Below, one piece after another: positions 25,460 through 34,226 of a stretch of DNA of 64,000 nt. The DNA comes from Kurthia huakuii LAM0618. GTDB taxonomy: Bacteria; Bacillota; Bacilli; Bacillales_A; Planococcaceae. Where the stretch lies: assembly GCF_000505545.1 (NCBI RefSeq), contig NZ_AYTB01000002.1, forward strand, positions 124,001-188,000. The letters are read 5' to 3'. Below the pieces are notes generated by a model that was not told the origin of the DNA, ran no database searches, and was given only the letters and a program-made list of their open reading frames with translations. Each line of letters opens with the position of its first letter. The first letter of the stretch is position 1. A program made the translations under genes and the position numbers.

Positions 25460-26089
25460 GTGAGAAAAGAATTCACAGTGCGCTGGCTATTTTTCTTCAT
25501 TGGGATCATGTTTATCGGTTTGGGCGTTGCCTTGACGATTCGTGGACAACGTTATGGCGTTGGTTCATGGGATGTATTACATATCGGCATGTTTTACCAC
25601 TTTGGATTGTCAGTTGGCGCGTGGTCAATTATTATCGGGCTAGTCATTGTCGCATTAACAGCGATTTTATTAAAACGTCTGCCAAAAATCGGTACGTTTA
25701 TGAACATGATTTTTTGTGGCGTATTTTTAGATATTTTCAATGAAATTTTACCGCAAGCGCATACACCGCTAACACAGTTTGGTTGTTTTGTGCTTGGGAT
25801 TATCGGCATTGCAGTAGGGTGCGGTATTTATGTCTCAACAAATCTTGGCGAAGGTCCGCGAGATAGCTTAATGATGTTAGCTGTTGAAAAATTAAATGTC
25901 AGCATTACGGTAGCACGTACAGCAATGGAAATTTTCGCTGCAGGTCTTGGTTATTTAATGGGTGGCCCAGTCGGTATTGGGACGGTGATTATGGTATTTG
26001 CGCTTGGACCAATTATTCAAGTCGTATTACCAATGAGTCGCCGCGTGCTAGAGCATTTTATTAAAGACCCGGTAGCAATGTATAAATAA
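25460..26089 (+). CDS. YczE/YyaS/YitT-like membrane protein
   Basis: 209 residues, five TM helices. The family repeat is recognisable: GLGVALTIRGQRYGVGSWDVLHIGM (about 21-45) and GCGIYVSTNLGEGPRDSLMMLAVEKL (about 120-145), where each half has the G-x-G-P/S-D signature. Such YczE-like proteins lack a demonstrated transport substrate. The start is GTG 25460 with AGAAGGA upstream. It is followed by a DnaA-box-like inverted repeat rather than a T-run terminator. Confidence 0.85.
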   Translation: MRKEFTVRWLFFFIGIMFIGLGVALTIRGQRYGVGSWDVLHIGMFYHFGLSVGAWSIIIGLVIVALTAILLKRLPKIGTFMNMIFCGVFLDIFNEILPQAHTPLTQFGCFVLGIIGIAVGCGIYVSTNLGEGPRDSLMMLAVEKLNVSITVARTAMEIFAAGLGYLMGGPVGIGTVIMVFALGPIIQVVLPMSRRVLEHFIKDPVAMYK

Positions 26090-26103
26090 CGAATGTATAA
26101 GGA

Positions 26104-26159
26104 AAGTTATCCACAACTTTTCTTATACATTTTTTAAGTTGTCCACATGTGGATAACTT
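26104..26159. promoter_or_regulatory. DnaA-box inverted repeat
   Basis: TTATCCACA (26107-26115) and TGTGGATAA (26148-26156) are exact DnaA boxes in opposite orientation within a perfect 12-bp inverted repeat AAGTTATCCACA / TGTGGATAACTT. A third box TTGTCCACA (26139-26147, one mismatch) abuts the second head to head. The stretch lies between two unrelated genes. It may act as a DnaA-binding cluster, or be a hairpin that ends transcription of the upstream gene, although the following sequence lacks a clean T-run. Confidence 0.55.
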
Positions 26160-26258
26160 ATTGCTTTTAAAAAACTGAAAATTACAAAAATGATTTAAAT
26201 TGGCGTGTTAATTAGCCTAAAAAGCAATTCTTTCTTATAGGAGATTTCATTTGTGTGT

Positions 26259-26277
26259 TTCTGAAAAAGACAAATGT
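26259..26277 (+). promoter_or_regulatory. kbl upstream box shared with tdh
   Basis: TTCTGAAAAAGACAAATGT matches 16 of 19 bases with 33192-33210 upstream of tdh (consensus TTCTGRAAAANACAANTGT). The left half resembles a weak CodY box. It suggests joint control of the two threonine-degradation genes. Confidence 0.5.
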
Positions 26278-26388
26278 CGCATTGATAGTAAGTTTTATAC
26301 GCGATAATAAAAAAATGTACGTTTGACATGAACATTATAAGAAAAGTATGTTAGAATAGGGGCAACTGAACGGGAAAGGATGATTTGT

Positions 26389-27576
26389 GTGTCAAAAATT
26401 TTAAATACATTCGTAGATGAAAACTTACAAGCGTTAAAAGAACAAGGCTTATACAATGAAATCGACCCTGTCGAAGGTGCGAACGGCCCGGTCATTACGA
26501 TTCGTGGTCAACAGCTGATTAACCTATCGTCAAATAACTATTTAGGCCTTGCGACGAATGAAGAATTAAAAAAAGTTGCGCAAAAAACAATCGAAACATA
26601 CGGTGTTGGCGCAGGTGCAGTACGCACGATTAACGGCACGCTTGATTTGCATGTCAAGCTAGAAGAAAAGCTCGCCGAATTTAAAGGGACAGAAGCAGCG
26701 ATTAGTTATCAATCGGGCTTCAACTGTAATATGGCGGCAATTTCAGCGGTAATGGACAAAAACGATGCCATTTTATCAGACCAATTAAACCATGCCTCAA
26801 TCATTGATGGCTGTCGTTTATCAAGAGCTAAAATCATCGCGTTCAACCACTCGGATATGAAGGATTTACGTCAAAAAGCTAAAGAAGCAACAGAATCTGG
26901 CTTGTACAATAAAGTGATGGTCATTACAGATGGCGTCTTTTCAATGGATGGCGATATTGCGAAGCTGCCAGAAATCGTTGAAATCGCGAAAGAGTTTGAT
27001 TTAATCACGTATGTTGATGACGCGCATGGTTCAGGTGTGACCGGCAAAGGGAAAGGGACTGTGAAGCATTTTGGACTACAACATGATATCGACTTCCAAA
27101 TCGGCACGCTATCAAAAGCAATCGGCGTTGTTGGTGGTTATGTCGCTGGGAAGCAAAATGTTATTGATTGGCTGAAGGTGCGTTCTCGTCCATTCCTATT
27201 CTCAACAGCATTGCCACCAGCAGATGTCGCGGCGATTACAACAGCTGTGCAAATGATCATCGATTCAACAGAGCTGCATGATAAGCTATGGGACAACGGC
27301 GATTATTTAAAAGCGGGCTTAAAAAAACTGGGCTTTAACATCGGACATTCTGAAACGCCGATTACACCATGTATTATCGGTGATGAAACGTTGACACAGC
27401 AATTTTCAAAACGCTTAATTGAAGAGGGCGTTTATGCGAAATCAATCGTCTTCCCAACCGTTCCAAAAGGCACAGGTCGCGTGCGTAATATGCCAACTGC
27501 AGCGCACACAAAAGACATGTTAGATAAAGCAATTGCGACGTATGAAAAAGTAGGGAAAGAACTAGGCGTTATTTAA
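26389..27576 (+). CDS. kbl: Glycine C-acetyltransferase (2-amino-3-ketobutyrate CoA ligase)
   Basis: 395 residues, PLP enzyme of the alpha-oxoamine synthase family. It splits 2-amino-3-oxobutyrate with CoA into glycine and acetyl-CoA, the second step of threonine catabolism. Seen: [55 protein letters not shown] (PLP-contacting Asp/His) and the Schiff-base lysine in [16 protein letters not shown] at 26389 with GGAAAGGA nine bases upstream is a better start than ATG 26380, which abuts the site. The partner tdh is 5.7 kb downstream. Confidence 0.95.
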   Translation: MSKILNTFVDENLQALKEQGLYNEIDPVEGANGPVITIRGQQLINLSSNNYLGLATNEELKKVAQKTIETYGVGAGAVRTINGTLDLHVKLEEKLAEFKGTEAAISYQSGFNCNMAAISAVMDKNDAILSDQLNHASIIDGCRLSRAKIIAFNHSDMKDLRQKAKEATESGLYNKVMVITDGVFSMDGDIAKLPEIVEIAKEFDLITYVDDAHGSGVTGKGKGTVKHFGLQHDIDFQIGTLSKAIGVVGGYVAGKQNVIDWLKVRSRPFLFSTALPPADVAAITTAVQMIIDSTELHDKLWDNGDYLKAGLKKLGFNIGHSETPITPCIIGDETLTQQFSKRLIEEGVYAKSIVFPTVPKGTGRVRNMPTAAHTKDMLDKAIATYEKVGKELGVI

Positions 27577-27583
27577 GAAAGAT

Positions 27584-27720
27584 AAAGAGGCTGGGACATA
27601 CGTGTAACAACATCCTCTCAGATGAGCATAAAAAAACCGGAATCGCGCTGTGACGCGGTTCCGGTTTTTTGTGGCGAACGCTAAAAAAGGAACATGAACT
27701 GTTTTGTAAAAGCCTCTTTT
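27584..27720. repeat. Interspersed palindromic repeat, copy 1 (reverse orientation)
   Basis: Outer arm AAAGAGGCTGGGACA..., inner terminator-like hairpin CCGGAATCGCG / CGCGGTTCCGG, closing arm AAAAGCCTCTTTT. It is the reverse complement of the arrangement at 36417. It ends on the stop codon of the next (minus-strand) gene and can serve as bidirectional terminator for both convergent genes. Confidence 0.9.
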
Positions 27721-28028
27721 TAATGACGTTCTTTTGCTTTCACATTTTTGTATGCTGTCGGTGCGACTGCATACATGATTTTACCGAACACAATCGCAAT
27801 GACTGCTACGAGTACAAGTTGAATAATAAATTCAACGAATGTATTGACCGGAAGCTGTAAGCGAAGCATGACTTGGAATGCTAAAAAGACGCCAAGTGTA
27901 GTCCCGAAGCCGTAGATGAACACAACTTTCTTTTTATCTTGTTTGTCGAGCTGATTTAACACGTATCGCTGCGACGAAATGCTAACAAAACCAATGAAAG
28001 CACTAATAATTAATGAAATGACAACCAA
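27720..28028 (-). CDS. Small hypothetical membrane protein
   Basis: 102 residues with hydrophobic helices at about 1-18, 37-58 and 66-88 and a basic C-terminus (NVKAKERH). No family recognised. The start is TTG 28028 after AGAGGTGG. It lies 11 bp downstream of mtnE on the same strand, so it is likely co-transcribed with it. Its stop codon overlaps the interspersed repeat. Confidence 0.65.
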   Translation of the reverse strand: MVVISLIISAFIGFVSISSQRYVLNQLDKQDKKKVVFIYGFGTTLGVFLAFQVMLRLQLPVNTFVEFIIQLVLVAVIAIVFGKIMYAVAPTAYKNVKAKERH

Positions 28029-28039
28029 AATTCCACCTC

Positions 28040-29206
28040 TTAAGCGAATAAATTAAGTGTGGCAATACGCGCCATTGCTTCGTGAATACGCGCCTCATCA
28101 ACAAGTAAGCCGACGCGCACGTAGCCTTCACCATGCGCACCAAAGCCATTACCAGCTGCGACTGCGACATTCGCTTTTTCAAGTAATAAATCAGCGAACG
28201 CTTCGCTCGTCATACCGCTCGGAACGGGAAGCCATGCAAAGAAGCTACCCGCTGGAATCGTAATGTCCCAGCCGATGTTCGCGGCAGCGTCTTTTAACGC
28301 ATTGCGGCGCGCTTCGTAAATTGCAAGTTGTTCGGTGACACATTGTTGCGATGCTGTTAGCGCAACAGACGCGGCATGTTGAATGGCAGGGAATAGGCTG
28401 CAGTATAGATGGTCTTGAATTAGATTTAAGCCAGCAATCATCTCCGCATTGCCGACTGCAAAACCAACGCGCCAACCAGCCATATTATATGTTTTTGATA
28501 ATGTATAAAATTCAACGCCGACCTCTTTAGCACCCGGGGTTTGCAGGAAGCTTGGCGGACGAATGCCGTCATAGCCAAGTGAACCATAGGCGAAGTCATG
28601 CATAATCGCAATATTATGTGCATTAGCGAGTGCGACCGTTTCAGCGAAAAATTCGGGCGTTGCGACCGCGCCTGTTGGATTGTTTGGATAGTTGATATAC
28701 AGCAGTTTGGCGGCCTCTTTTTGCGCGTCTGTTAACGCATCGTAGTCCGGCAAAAAGTCATGATCAGCAGTGAGTGGCATCGTCTCAAATTGAATATTTG
28801 CGAGCGCCACGCCTGATAAATAATCTGGGTAGCCAGGGTCTGGTAGGAGCATCGTATCGCCCTCATCTAGCATGACCATTGGCAACTCGACTAACCCAGC
28901 TTTGGCGCCAAATAAAATCGCAATTTCCGTATTCGGGTCAATATCGACGTCGTATTCACGTTTATAAAATGTGGCGATTGCCTCTTTAAACTCTACTGTA
29001 CCACGGAATGGTGAATATTTGTGCATACGAGGGTCAGCGGTTGCTTGCTGCATCGCCTCGATAATGTGCGCAGGTGTTGGGCGGTCGGGATTGCCTTGTC
29101 CTAAGTTAATGACATCGCGCCCCTCGGCTACAGCTGTTGCGACATTTTGTGAGAGTTTCGCAAAAAACTGCTCTGGAAGTTGTTGCATCTTTTTTGATAA
29201 TTTCAT
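28040..29206 (-). CDS. mtnE: Methionine salvage aminotransferase MtnE-like
   Basis: 388-residue class I/II PLP aminotransferase, closely following B. subtilis MtnE: INLGQGNPDRPTPAHI, HKYSPFRGTVEFKEAIATFYKREYDVD, NYPNNPTGAVATPEFF, HDFAYGSLGYDG, and the PLP-lysine motif YTLSKTYNMAGWRVGFAVGN. It would convert 2-oxo-4-methylthiobutyrate to methionine. Divergent from mtnU, as in Bacillus, which supports the specific call. GGAGGCACC precedes ATG. CodY-like boxes, but no SAM riboswitch, lie between the two. Confidence 0.87.
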   Translation of the reverse strand: MKLSKKMQQLPEQFFAKLSQNVATAVAEGRDVINLGQGNPDRPTPAHIIEAMQQATADPRMHKYSPFRGTVEFKEAIATFYKREYDVDIDPNTEIAILFGAKAGLVELPMVMLDEGDTMLLPDPGYPDYLSGVALANIQFETMPLTADHDFLPDYDALTDAQKEAAKLLYINYPNNPTGAVATPEFFAETVALANAHNIAIMHDFAYGSLGYDGIRPPSFLQTPGAKEVGVEFYTLSKTYNMAGWRVGFAVGNAEMIAGLNLIQDHLYCSLFPAIQHAASVALTASQQCVTEQLAIYEARRNALKDAAANIGWDITIPAGSFFAWLPVPSGMTSEAFADLLLEKANVAVAAGNGFGAHGEGYVRVGLLVDEARIHEAMARIATLNLFA

Positions 29207-29246
29207 GTAGGTGCCTCCAAAAATAATCTATTGTATAATAGAAATA

Positions 29247-29261
29247 AATATTCTGAAAATT
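29247..29261. promoter_or_regulatory. CodY-like box, mtnE-mtnU intergenic
   Basis: AATATTCTGAAAATT, 14 of 15 matches to the CodY consensus AATTTTCWGAAAATT. Confidence 0.7.
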
Positions 29262-29276
29262 ATTCTCATAGTAGAC

Positions 29277-29291
29277 CTTTTTCAGAAAAAT
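29277..29291. promoter_or_regulatory. Second CodY-like box, mtnE-mtnU intergenic
   Basis: CTTTTTCAGAAAAAT, 12 of 15 matches to AATTTTCWGAAAATT, 30 bp from the first box. Confidence 0.5.
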
Positions 29292-29310
29292 GTCTATAGG
29301 TGGTGTCGTG

Positions 29311-30102
29311 ATGAAATTAGGTTGTATTCAATTTAAAGTCGCAACAGGCGATGTCGAAAAAAACTATGCACGCGTGGATGAATTAGTACGCGAGGCACAC
29401 GCGAAAGGTGCTGAAACGGTCGTCTTACCAGAGATGTGGAACTCCAGCTATGCGCTGAAAAATCTCGAAGAGCTAGCGGACCCAAACGGTGAGCGTGCGA
29501 AGAAATTTTTACGTGAGCTCGCAAAAGAGCTAGGCATTCACATCGTTGGCGGCTCGGTTTCAACGAAAAAGAACGACAAATTTTACAATACAATGCTTGT
29601 GTTCAATAAAGATGGTGAGCAAGTTGGCGAATATGATAAGGCACATTTATTCCGTTTGATGGACGAGCATTTATATTTAGCAGCTGGCTCAGGACAAAAT
29701 AATTTCAAATTAGGTGACTTAGATGCGGCGGGTGTCATTTGCTATGATATTCGTTTCCCAGAATGGCTCCGCCTCCATGCGTTAAATGGTGCGAAGGTGA
29801 TTTTCGTGTCGGCACAGTGGCCAACACCGCGAATTGATCATTGGAAAACGTTGTTACAAGCGCGTGCCATTGAAAATCAATGCTTTATCGTGGCGGTCAA
29901 TCGTACGAGCCATAAGCCGGAAAACTTCAACGGCCAATCGATGGTTATTGAGCCGTGGGGTGAGGTGCTTTGGACAGGTAGTGACGACGAGGAACTAGCA
30001 ATCGTCGACGTTGATTTTGATAAAGTTGACGAGGTGCGCAAAAAAATTCCGGTTTACGATGACCGTCGCCCAGAGCTTTATCAAGATATTTTGAAAAATT
30101 AA
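29311..30102 (+). CDS. mtnU: Carbon-nitrogen hydrolase MtnU-like (omega-amidase type)
   Basis: 263 residues of the nitrilase superfamily with the Glu-Lys-Cys triad: E in VVLPEMWNSSY, K in GEYDKAHLFRL, C in AGVICYDIRFPEW. Its divergent position to the MtnE aminotransferase matches Bacillus mtnU. There the enzyme is thought to hydrolyse the alpha-ketoglutaramate left when glutamine is the amino donor. ATG 29311 follows AGGTGGTG; the upstream in-frame ATG lacks a site. A SAM-riboswitch promoter begins right behind it. Confidence 0.88.
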   Translation: MKLGCIQFKVATGDVEKNYARVDELVREAHAKGAETVVLPEMWNSSYALKNLEELADPNGERAKKFLRELAKELGIHIVGGSVSTKKNDKFYNTMLVFNKDGEQVGEYDKAHLFRLMDEHLYLAAGSGQNNFKLGDLDAAGVICYDIRFPEWLRLHALNGAKVIFVSAQWPTPRIDHWKTLLQARAIENQCFIVAVNRTSHKPENFNGQSMVIEPWGEVLWTGSDDEELAIVDVDFDKVDEVRKKIPVYDDRRPELYQDILKN

Positions 30103-30103
30103 C

Positions 30104-30118
30104 TTTTTTCAGAAAAGT
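30104..30118. promoter_or_regulatory. CodY-like box just upstream of the metNPQ promoter
   Basis: TTTTTTCAGAAAAGT, 12 of 15 matches to AATTTTCWGAAAATT, ending two bases before the TTGACA hexamer. It also forms the AACTTTT/AAAAGTT hairpin after mtnU, so it may simply be a terminator. Confidence 0.4.
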
Positions 30119-30120
30119 TA

Positions 30121-30149
30121 TTGACAAGTGACTTAAAAAGAAATACTAT
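30121..30149 (+). promoter_or_regulatory. Promoter of the SAM-riboswitch/metNPQ transcript
   Basis: TTGACA (30121-30126), 17-bp spacer, TACTAT (30144-30149). Transcription would begin about 25 bases before the riboswitch. Confidence 0.75.
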
Positions 30150-30179
30150 TGGTGACATAATAAAAACAACTAAATAACT

Positions 30180-30327
30180 AGGATTTATCAAGAGCGACGG
30201 AGGGATAGGCCCGATGATGTCCAGCAACCCCCATTAAGGGAAGGTGCTAATTCCTACAGAATGTGTTTCTGAAAGATAAATAACGTTTAAAATAGCAGGC
30301 GTCTTTCAGAAGAAGGGCGCTTTTTTT
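30180..30327 (+). ncRNA. SAM-I (S-box) riboswitch with terminator
   Basis: The S-box core is present: TATCAAGAGCGACGGAGGGA, then GGCCCGATGATGTCCAGCAACC, GGTGCTAATTCC and CAGAA. The 3' strand of helix P1 (TTCTGAAAGA, about 30267-30276) is perfectly complementary to TCTTTCAGAA (30302-30311) in the terminator's 5' half. This gives the usual choice between antiterminator (low SAM) and terminator GCGTCTTTC / GAAGGGCGC plus T-run (high SAM). Confidence 0.95.
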
Positions 30328-30367
30328 GTTTTAAAAAAGTAATTTTACAAGAATAAGAGGTATGTGC

Positions 30368-31369
30368 ATGATTGAAATAAAAAATGTCTCGAAAGTATAT
30401 CGGTCAAAGAAAAAAGAGGTTATCGGCGTCGATAATGTCAATCTGACAATTAATGATGGTGAAATATTCGGAATAGTTGGATATTCAGGAGCCGGAAAAA
30501 GCTCGCTACTGCGTTGCATTAATTTATTAGAACAGCCAACAAGCGGCGAAATTTTAGTCAACGGACAAAATTTAATGACGCTACCGGCAAAAGATTTACG
30601 ACAAGCACGCTTGAAAATCGGCATGATTTTTCAGCATTTCCACTTGATTGAGCAAAAAACAGTCGGTGAAAATATCGAATTTTCATTGAAGGCTGCCAAT
30701 GTCGCAAAAGACAAGCGCAACGGCCGCATTAAGGAATTACTAGCGATGGTTGATTTATCGGATAAGCAAGATATGTTCCCAGGGCAATTATCCGGTGGGC
30801 AAAAGCAACGCGTTGGGATTGCGCGTGCGCTCGCAAATGAGCCGCATATTTTATTATGTGACGAGGCGACATCGGCACTCGACCCAACGACGACAACGGC
30901 GATTTTGAAGCTACTGAAAAAAATTAATCGCGAGCTTGGCATTACGATTGTGCTCATTACGCATGAGATGGAAGTCGTGAAAGACATTTGTGACCGCATG
31001 GCAATTATGCAAAATGGTCGCGTTGTTGAGCATGGTAGTGTCTATGATATTTTTGCGGATCCGACAAATCCACTGACGCAAGAATTTATCGGTAGCGTCG
31101 TATCATTCGATATTCCACAAGAAATTATGCAAACCTTTACCGGTACGATTGTGAAAGTATTGTTCAAGGGTGATACAGCCGGACAAGGCATTATTTCGGA
31201 TATGCTGCAACAATTTGAAGTGCGCGGCAATTTCCTTCACGGCACGATTGAGTATATACAAGAGCGTCCGCTTGGCATCTTTATGATGGAATTAATCGGT
31301 GATGGACAAGATATTCACCGTGCGATTACGTATATGGAATCACGCGGCGTGACAGTGGAGGTGCAGTAA
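30368..31369 (+). CDS. metN: Methionine ABC transporter ATP-binding protein
   Basis: 333 residues. ABC domain with Walker A GYSGAGKSS (about 38-46), signature LSGGQKQRVGIARAL and LLCDEATSALDP. It is followed by the C-terminal NIL (ACT-like) regulatory domain (about 260-333) that binds methionine and is diagnostic for MetN. AAGAGG spacing favours ATG 30368 over ATG 30362. It is first in an operon with metP and metQ under a SAM riboswitch, which confirms D/L-methionine uptake. Confidence 0.96.
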   Translation: MIEIKNVSKVYRSKKKEVIGVDNVNLTINDGEIFGIVGYSGAGKSSLLRCINLLEQPTSGEILVNGQNLMTLPAKDLRQARLKIGMIFQHFHLIEQKTVGENIEFSLKAANVAKDKRNGRIKELLAMVDLSDKQDMFPGQLSGGQKQRVGIARALANEPHILLCDEATSALDPTTTTAILKLLKKINRELGITIVLITHEMEVVKDICDRMAIMQNGRVVEHGSVYDIFADPTNPLTQEFIGSVVSFDIPQEIMQTFTGTIVKVLFKGDTAGQGIISDMLQQFEVRGNFLHGTIEYIQERPLGIFMMELIGDGQDIHRAITYMESRGVTVEVQ

Positions 31370-31370
31370 T

Positions 31371-32060
31371 ATGTTTGATTTCGCACATTTTACATCGATG
31401 CTACCAGATATTTGGACAGCCTTTGGTCAAACGCTATTAATGGTCGGTATTTCATTAGTCGTAGCGCTCGTAGTCGGCTTACCACTCGGCTTATTATTAT
31501 TTATTACAAGTCATGGCTTTTTCGCTGTACGCAGCGCTAGTAAAAAGGCGAATCGCATCGTCAACAATGTTTTTAGCTTCGTTATTAACTTTGTGCGTTC
31601 GATTCCGTACATCATTTTATTAGTGGCGCTCATTCCGCTAACAAAAGTGTTGTTAGGTGATACGACAGGTCCATTAGCGGTAAGTGTGTCACTATCAGTA
31701 GCGGCGATTCCATTTTTCGCGCGACTTGTTGAAACGTCTCTAAAAGAAGTAAGTAAAGGGGTTATTGAAGCGGCGATTGCAGCCGGTGCCTCACCTTGGT
31801 TGATTATTAAGGAAGTATTATTACCTGAAGCAAAATCAGGCATTATTCAAGGGATTACGATGACCATTATTAGCTTGATTGCTTACTCTGCAATGGCAGG
31901 GACAATTGGCGGCGGCGGTGTCGGTGACTTAGCGATTCGCTTCGGTTACTACCGCTACGACGATACGATCATGATTGCGACGATTGTTATTTTAGTTATT
32001 CTCGTTCAAGCTGTACAAATTTCAGGTGATTTGATTGCCAAAAAAGTAAATAAAAAATAG
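31371..32060 (+). CDS. metP: Methionine ABC transporter permease
   Basis: 229 residues, five to six TM helices, MetI/MetP family. The cytoplasmic EAA loop is seen as EAAIAAGASPWLIIKEVLLPEAKSGIIQG (about 127-155). Starts one base after metN's stop, with GGAGGTGCAG inside metN's 3' end as ribosome binding site. Forms the membrane channel with MetN. Confidence 0.95.
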   Translation: MFDFAHFTSMLPDIWTAFGQTLLMVGISLVVALVVGLPLGLLLFITSHGFFAVRSASKKANRIVNNVFSFVINFVRSIPYIILLVALIPLTKVLLGDTTGPLAVSVSLSVAAIPFFARLVETSLKEVSKGVIEAAIAAGASPWLIIKEVLLPEAKSGIIQGITMTIISLIAYSAMAGTIGGGGVGDLAIRFGYYRYDDTIMIATIVILVILVQAVQISGDLIAKKVNKK

Positions 32061-32072
32061 GGGGATTTGACA

Positions 32073-32903
32073 ATGAAAAAGTGGTTAGCAGCCGTTCTTT
32101 TAGTCATCGTCACAGCGGCGCTTGCAGCATGTGGTGGCGACTCAAAAGATACAGACAAAGAAACAACATCAAAAGATATTATTATCGGTGCAACAGCAGG
32201 GCCATATAGCGACATGCTTGAAAAAGCGATCGTACCAGGTCTTGAAGATAAAGGTTACAAGGTAACAATTAAAGAATTTAGCGATTACATCCAACCAAAC
32301 AACGCATTAGACAATGGCGATATTGACGCCAACCTATTCCAACATAGCGTTTATTTAGAAAACTTCAATAAAGAAAACGGCACAAAATTAAAACCATTAA
32401 TTATCGTACCAACGGCTCCAATGGGCTTCTTTTCTGAGAAATACAAATCAGTTGAAGAATTACCAGATGGCGCTAAAATCTCAATCGCTAATGATCCATC
32501 AAACTTAGCGCGTACGTTAAAATCATTACAAGACCAACGTTTAATCGAAATTAGCGATGATGTCGATCCATTAGTTGCTTCAACGAAAGACATTACGAAA
32601 AACCCAAAGAACTTTGAGTTTAAAGAAATTGAAGCAGCAGGTTTGCCACGTGCAATCGAAACATCTGATTTAGCTGGTGTACCGGGGAACTTTGCGTTAG
32701 CAGCAAACTTAAACTTAGAAGATGCGGTATTTTTAGAAGATATGCCTGATAAATTCCGTAACGTTGTAGCGGTACGTGAGGCAGACGAAAATGCGCAACT
32801 GGCAAAAGATATTAAAGCGGTTGTGGAGTCGGCAGATTTTGAAAAAATCATCGATAAAGATTTCAAAGGCTTTGGGAAACCAGAGTGGATGGAAAAGAAA
32901 TAA
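32073..32903 (+). CDS. metQ: Methionine-binding lipoprotein
   Basis: 276 residues. Type II signal peptide MKKWLAAVLLVIVTAALAAC with lipobox LAAC (Cys20), then the NlpA/MetQ fold: IIIGATAGPYSDMLEKAIVPGLEDKGYKV, QPNNALDNGDIDANLFQHSVYL, GVPGNFALAANLN. It captures methionine at the outer face of the membrane. AGGGGG precedes ATG 32073. Last gene of the SAM-controlled operon. Confidence 0.96.
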   Translation: MKKWLAAVLLVIVTAALAACGGDSKDTDKETTSKDIIIGATAGPYSDMLEKAIVPGLEDKGYKVTIKEFSDYIQPNNALDNGDIDANLFQHSVYLENFNKENGTKLKPLIIVPTAPMGFFSEKYKSVEELPDGAKISIANDPSNLARTLKSLQDQRLIEISDDVDPLVASTKDITKNPKNFEFKEIEAAGLPRAIETSDLAGVPGNFALAANLNLEDAVFLEDMPDKFRNVVAVREADENAQLAKDIKAVVESADFEKIIDKDFKGFGKPEWMEKK

Positions 32904-32911
32904 TCATTCTT

Positions 32912-32956
32912 TATAAGTGAGCATTCCGGATTTGGGATGCTCGCTTATTTTTTTTG
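32912..32956 (+). terminator. Terminator of metNPQ
   Basis: AAGTGAGCATTCC / GGGATGCTCGCTT stem followed by an eight-T run. Confidence 0.85.
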
Positions 32957-32989
32957 GATGAAAATATGTCTAAAGTGTGACGTGCCACA

Positions 32990-33021
32990 CTAGATGCGAG
33001 AAAGCGCTTTCTTGCATCTAG
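32990..33021. repeat. 32-bp near-perfect palindrome
   Basis: CTAGATGCGAGAAAGC pairs with GCTTTCTTGCATCTAG with a single G-T mismatch and no loop. No T-run follows. It lies between the metQ terminator and the tdh promoter region and could be an operator; no regulator is identified. Confidence 0.5.
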
Positions 33022-33088
33022 TTATGCTATTTACCTAGTTTTAAAACGGCATTTTCTTGCATCGAAATGCTTACGTCTTTTAAAAACT

Positions 33089-33245
33089 GTGTTTTTTAGA
33101 AATACAAATATTGTTTTCTTAAAGAATACATTATATAATATTGTTAACTTAAAACATTGATTAAACAGCGTTTGTAACATATATTTTGTTCTTCTGGAAA
33201 ATACAATTGTTTTTATATTATTAGTGTTCTTTCAGGGAATACAAG
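33089..33245 (+). promoter_or_regulatory. tdh upstream region with repeated GAATACAA-type boxes
   Basis: Four related boxes: TTTTTTAGAAATACAAA (about 33092), TTTTCTTAAAGAATACA (about 33114), TTCTGGAAAATACAATTGT (33192-33210) and TTCTTTCAGGGAATACAAG (about 33227). The third matches 16 of 19 bases with the box before kbl. Each contains a weak CodY-like core. The remainder of the 368-base intergenic stretch is AT-rich without a gene. Confidence 0.5.
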
Positions 33246-33271
33246 TGTAAGCTGTAAGAGGAGGAAAAGAA

Positions 33272-34222
33272 ATGAAGAAAATCATGATAACAGGTGCTTG
33301 TGGTCAAATTGGTTCAGAGCTAGTAGAGAAGTTGCGTGCGGAGTATGGGACAGATAATGTTCTTGCGACCGATATTCGCAAACCGGTCAGCTCTTCGGGG
33401 CCGTTTGAAGTACTTGATGTCATGGATGCCGAGCGCATGTATGACATCGCAAAAGCTTTTGGTGCAGATACATTAATGCACATGGCGGCTCTTCTTTCTG
33501 CCACTGCCGAAAAAGATCCGGTATTTGCATGGAACTTAAATATGGGTGGTTTAATGAATGCTCTTGAAACGGCTCGTAAATTAAACTTACAATTTTTCAC
33601 ACCAAGCTCAATTGGCGCATTCGGTCCATCAACACCAAAAGACAACACGCCACAAGATACGCTGCAACGTCCAACAACGATGTATGGTGTTAATAAAGTA
33701 GCGGGCGAATTATTATGCGATTATTATTACACGCATTTTGGCGTAGATACGCGCGGCGTACGTTTCCCAGGATTAATCTCAAATGTGACGCCTCCTGGTG
33801 GCGGTACGACAGATTATGCGGTCGATATTTATTATCAAGCAGTGCAAGAAGGTCATTACACATCATATATTGCGGAAGGTACCTATATGGATATGATGTA
33901 TATGCCAGATGCACTGCAAGCAATTGTTGATCTAATGGAAGCGGATAGCGATAAACTCGTACACCGCAACGCCTTCAACATTACAGCGATGAGTTTCACA
34001 CCAGAGCAAATCGCCGCATCAATTCAAAAATTGATGCCAAACTTTACAATCGCTTATGATGTGGACCCGACGCGTCAGGCGATTGCTGATAGCTGGCCTA
34101 ATTCATTAGATGATACCGCCGCAAAAGCAGAATGGGATTTTAAGGCGGCATATGATTTAGATAAAATGACTGCCGATATGCTTGAAAAGCTTCGCCATAA
34201 GCTTTACCGTAGTGCATCTTAA
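33272..34222 (+). CDS. tdh: L-threonine 3-dehydrogenase, SDR (epimerase-like) type
   Basis: 316 residues. N-terminal Rossmann motif [15 protein letters not shown], catalytic Tyr and Lys in [12 protein letters not shown] (YxxxK), Ser in TPSSIGAFG, and the family-typical [25 protein letters not shown] and [13 protein letters not shown] segments. This combination identifies the short-chain-type threonine dehydrogenase rather than a nucleotide-sugar epimerase. It oxidises threonine to 2-amino-3-oxobutyrate for Kbl. AGAGGAGG precedes ATG. It is separated from kbl but shares an upstream box with it. Confidence 0.93.
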   Translation: MKKIMITGACGQIGSELVEKLRAEYGTDNVLATDIRKPVSSSGPFEVLDVMDAERMYDIAKAFGADTLMHMAALLSATAEKDPVFAWNLNMGGLMNALETARKLNLQFFTPSSIGAFGPSTPKDNTPQDTLQRPTTMYGVNKVAGELLCDYYYTHFGVDTRGVRFPGLISNVTPPGGGTTDYAVDIYYQAVQEGHYTSYIAEGTYMDMMYMPDALQAIVDLMEADSDKLVHRNAFNITAMSFTPEQIAASIQKLMPNFTIAYDVDPTRQAIADSWPNSLDDTAAKAEWDFKAAYDLDKMTADMLEKLRHKLYRSAS

Positions 34223-34226
34223 TTGA

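Noticed and set aside
28057-28263. Plus-strand frames opposite mtnE and other large genes
   Set aside because: Antisense shadows without ribosome binding sites or domain content.
29207-29310. Looked for a SAM riboswitch between mtnE and mtnU
   Set aside because: No S-box core is present; only CodY-like boxes and TATAAT-like elements are seen.
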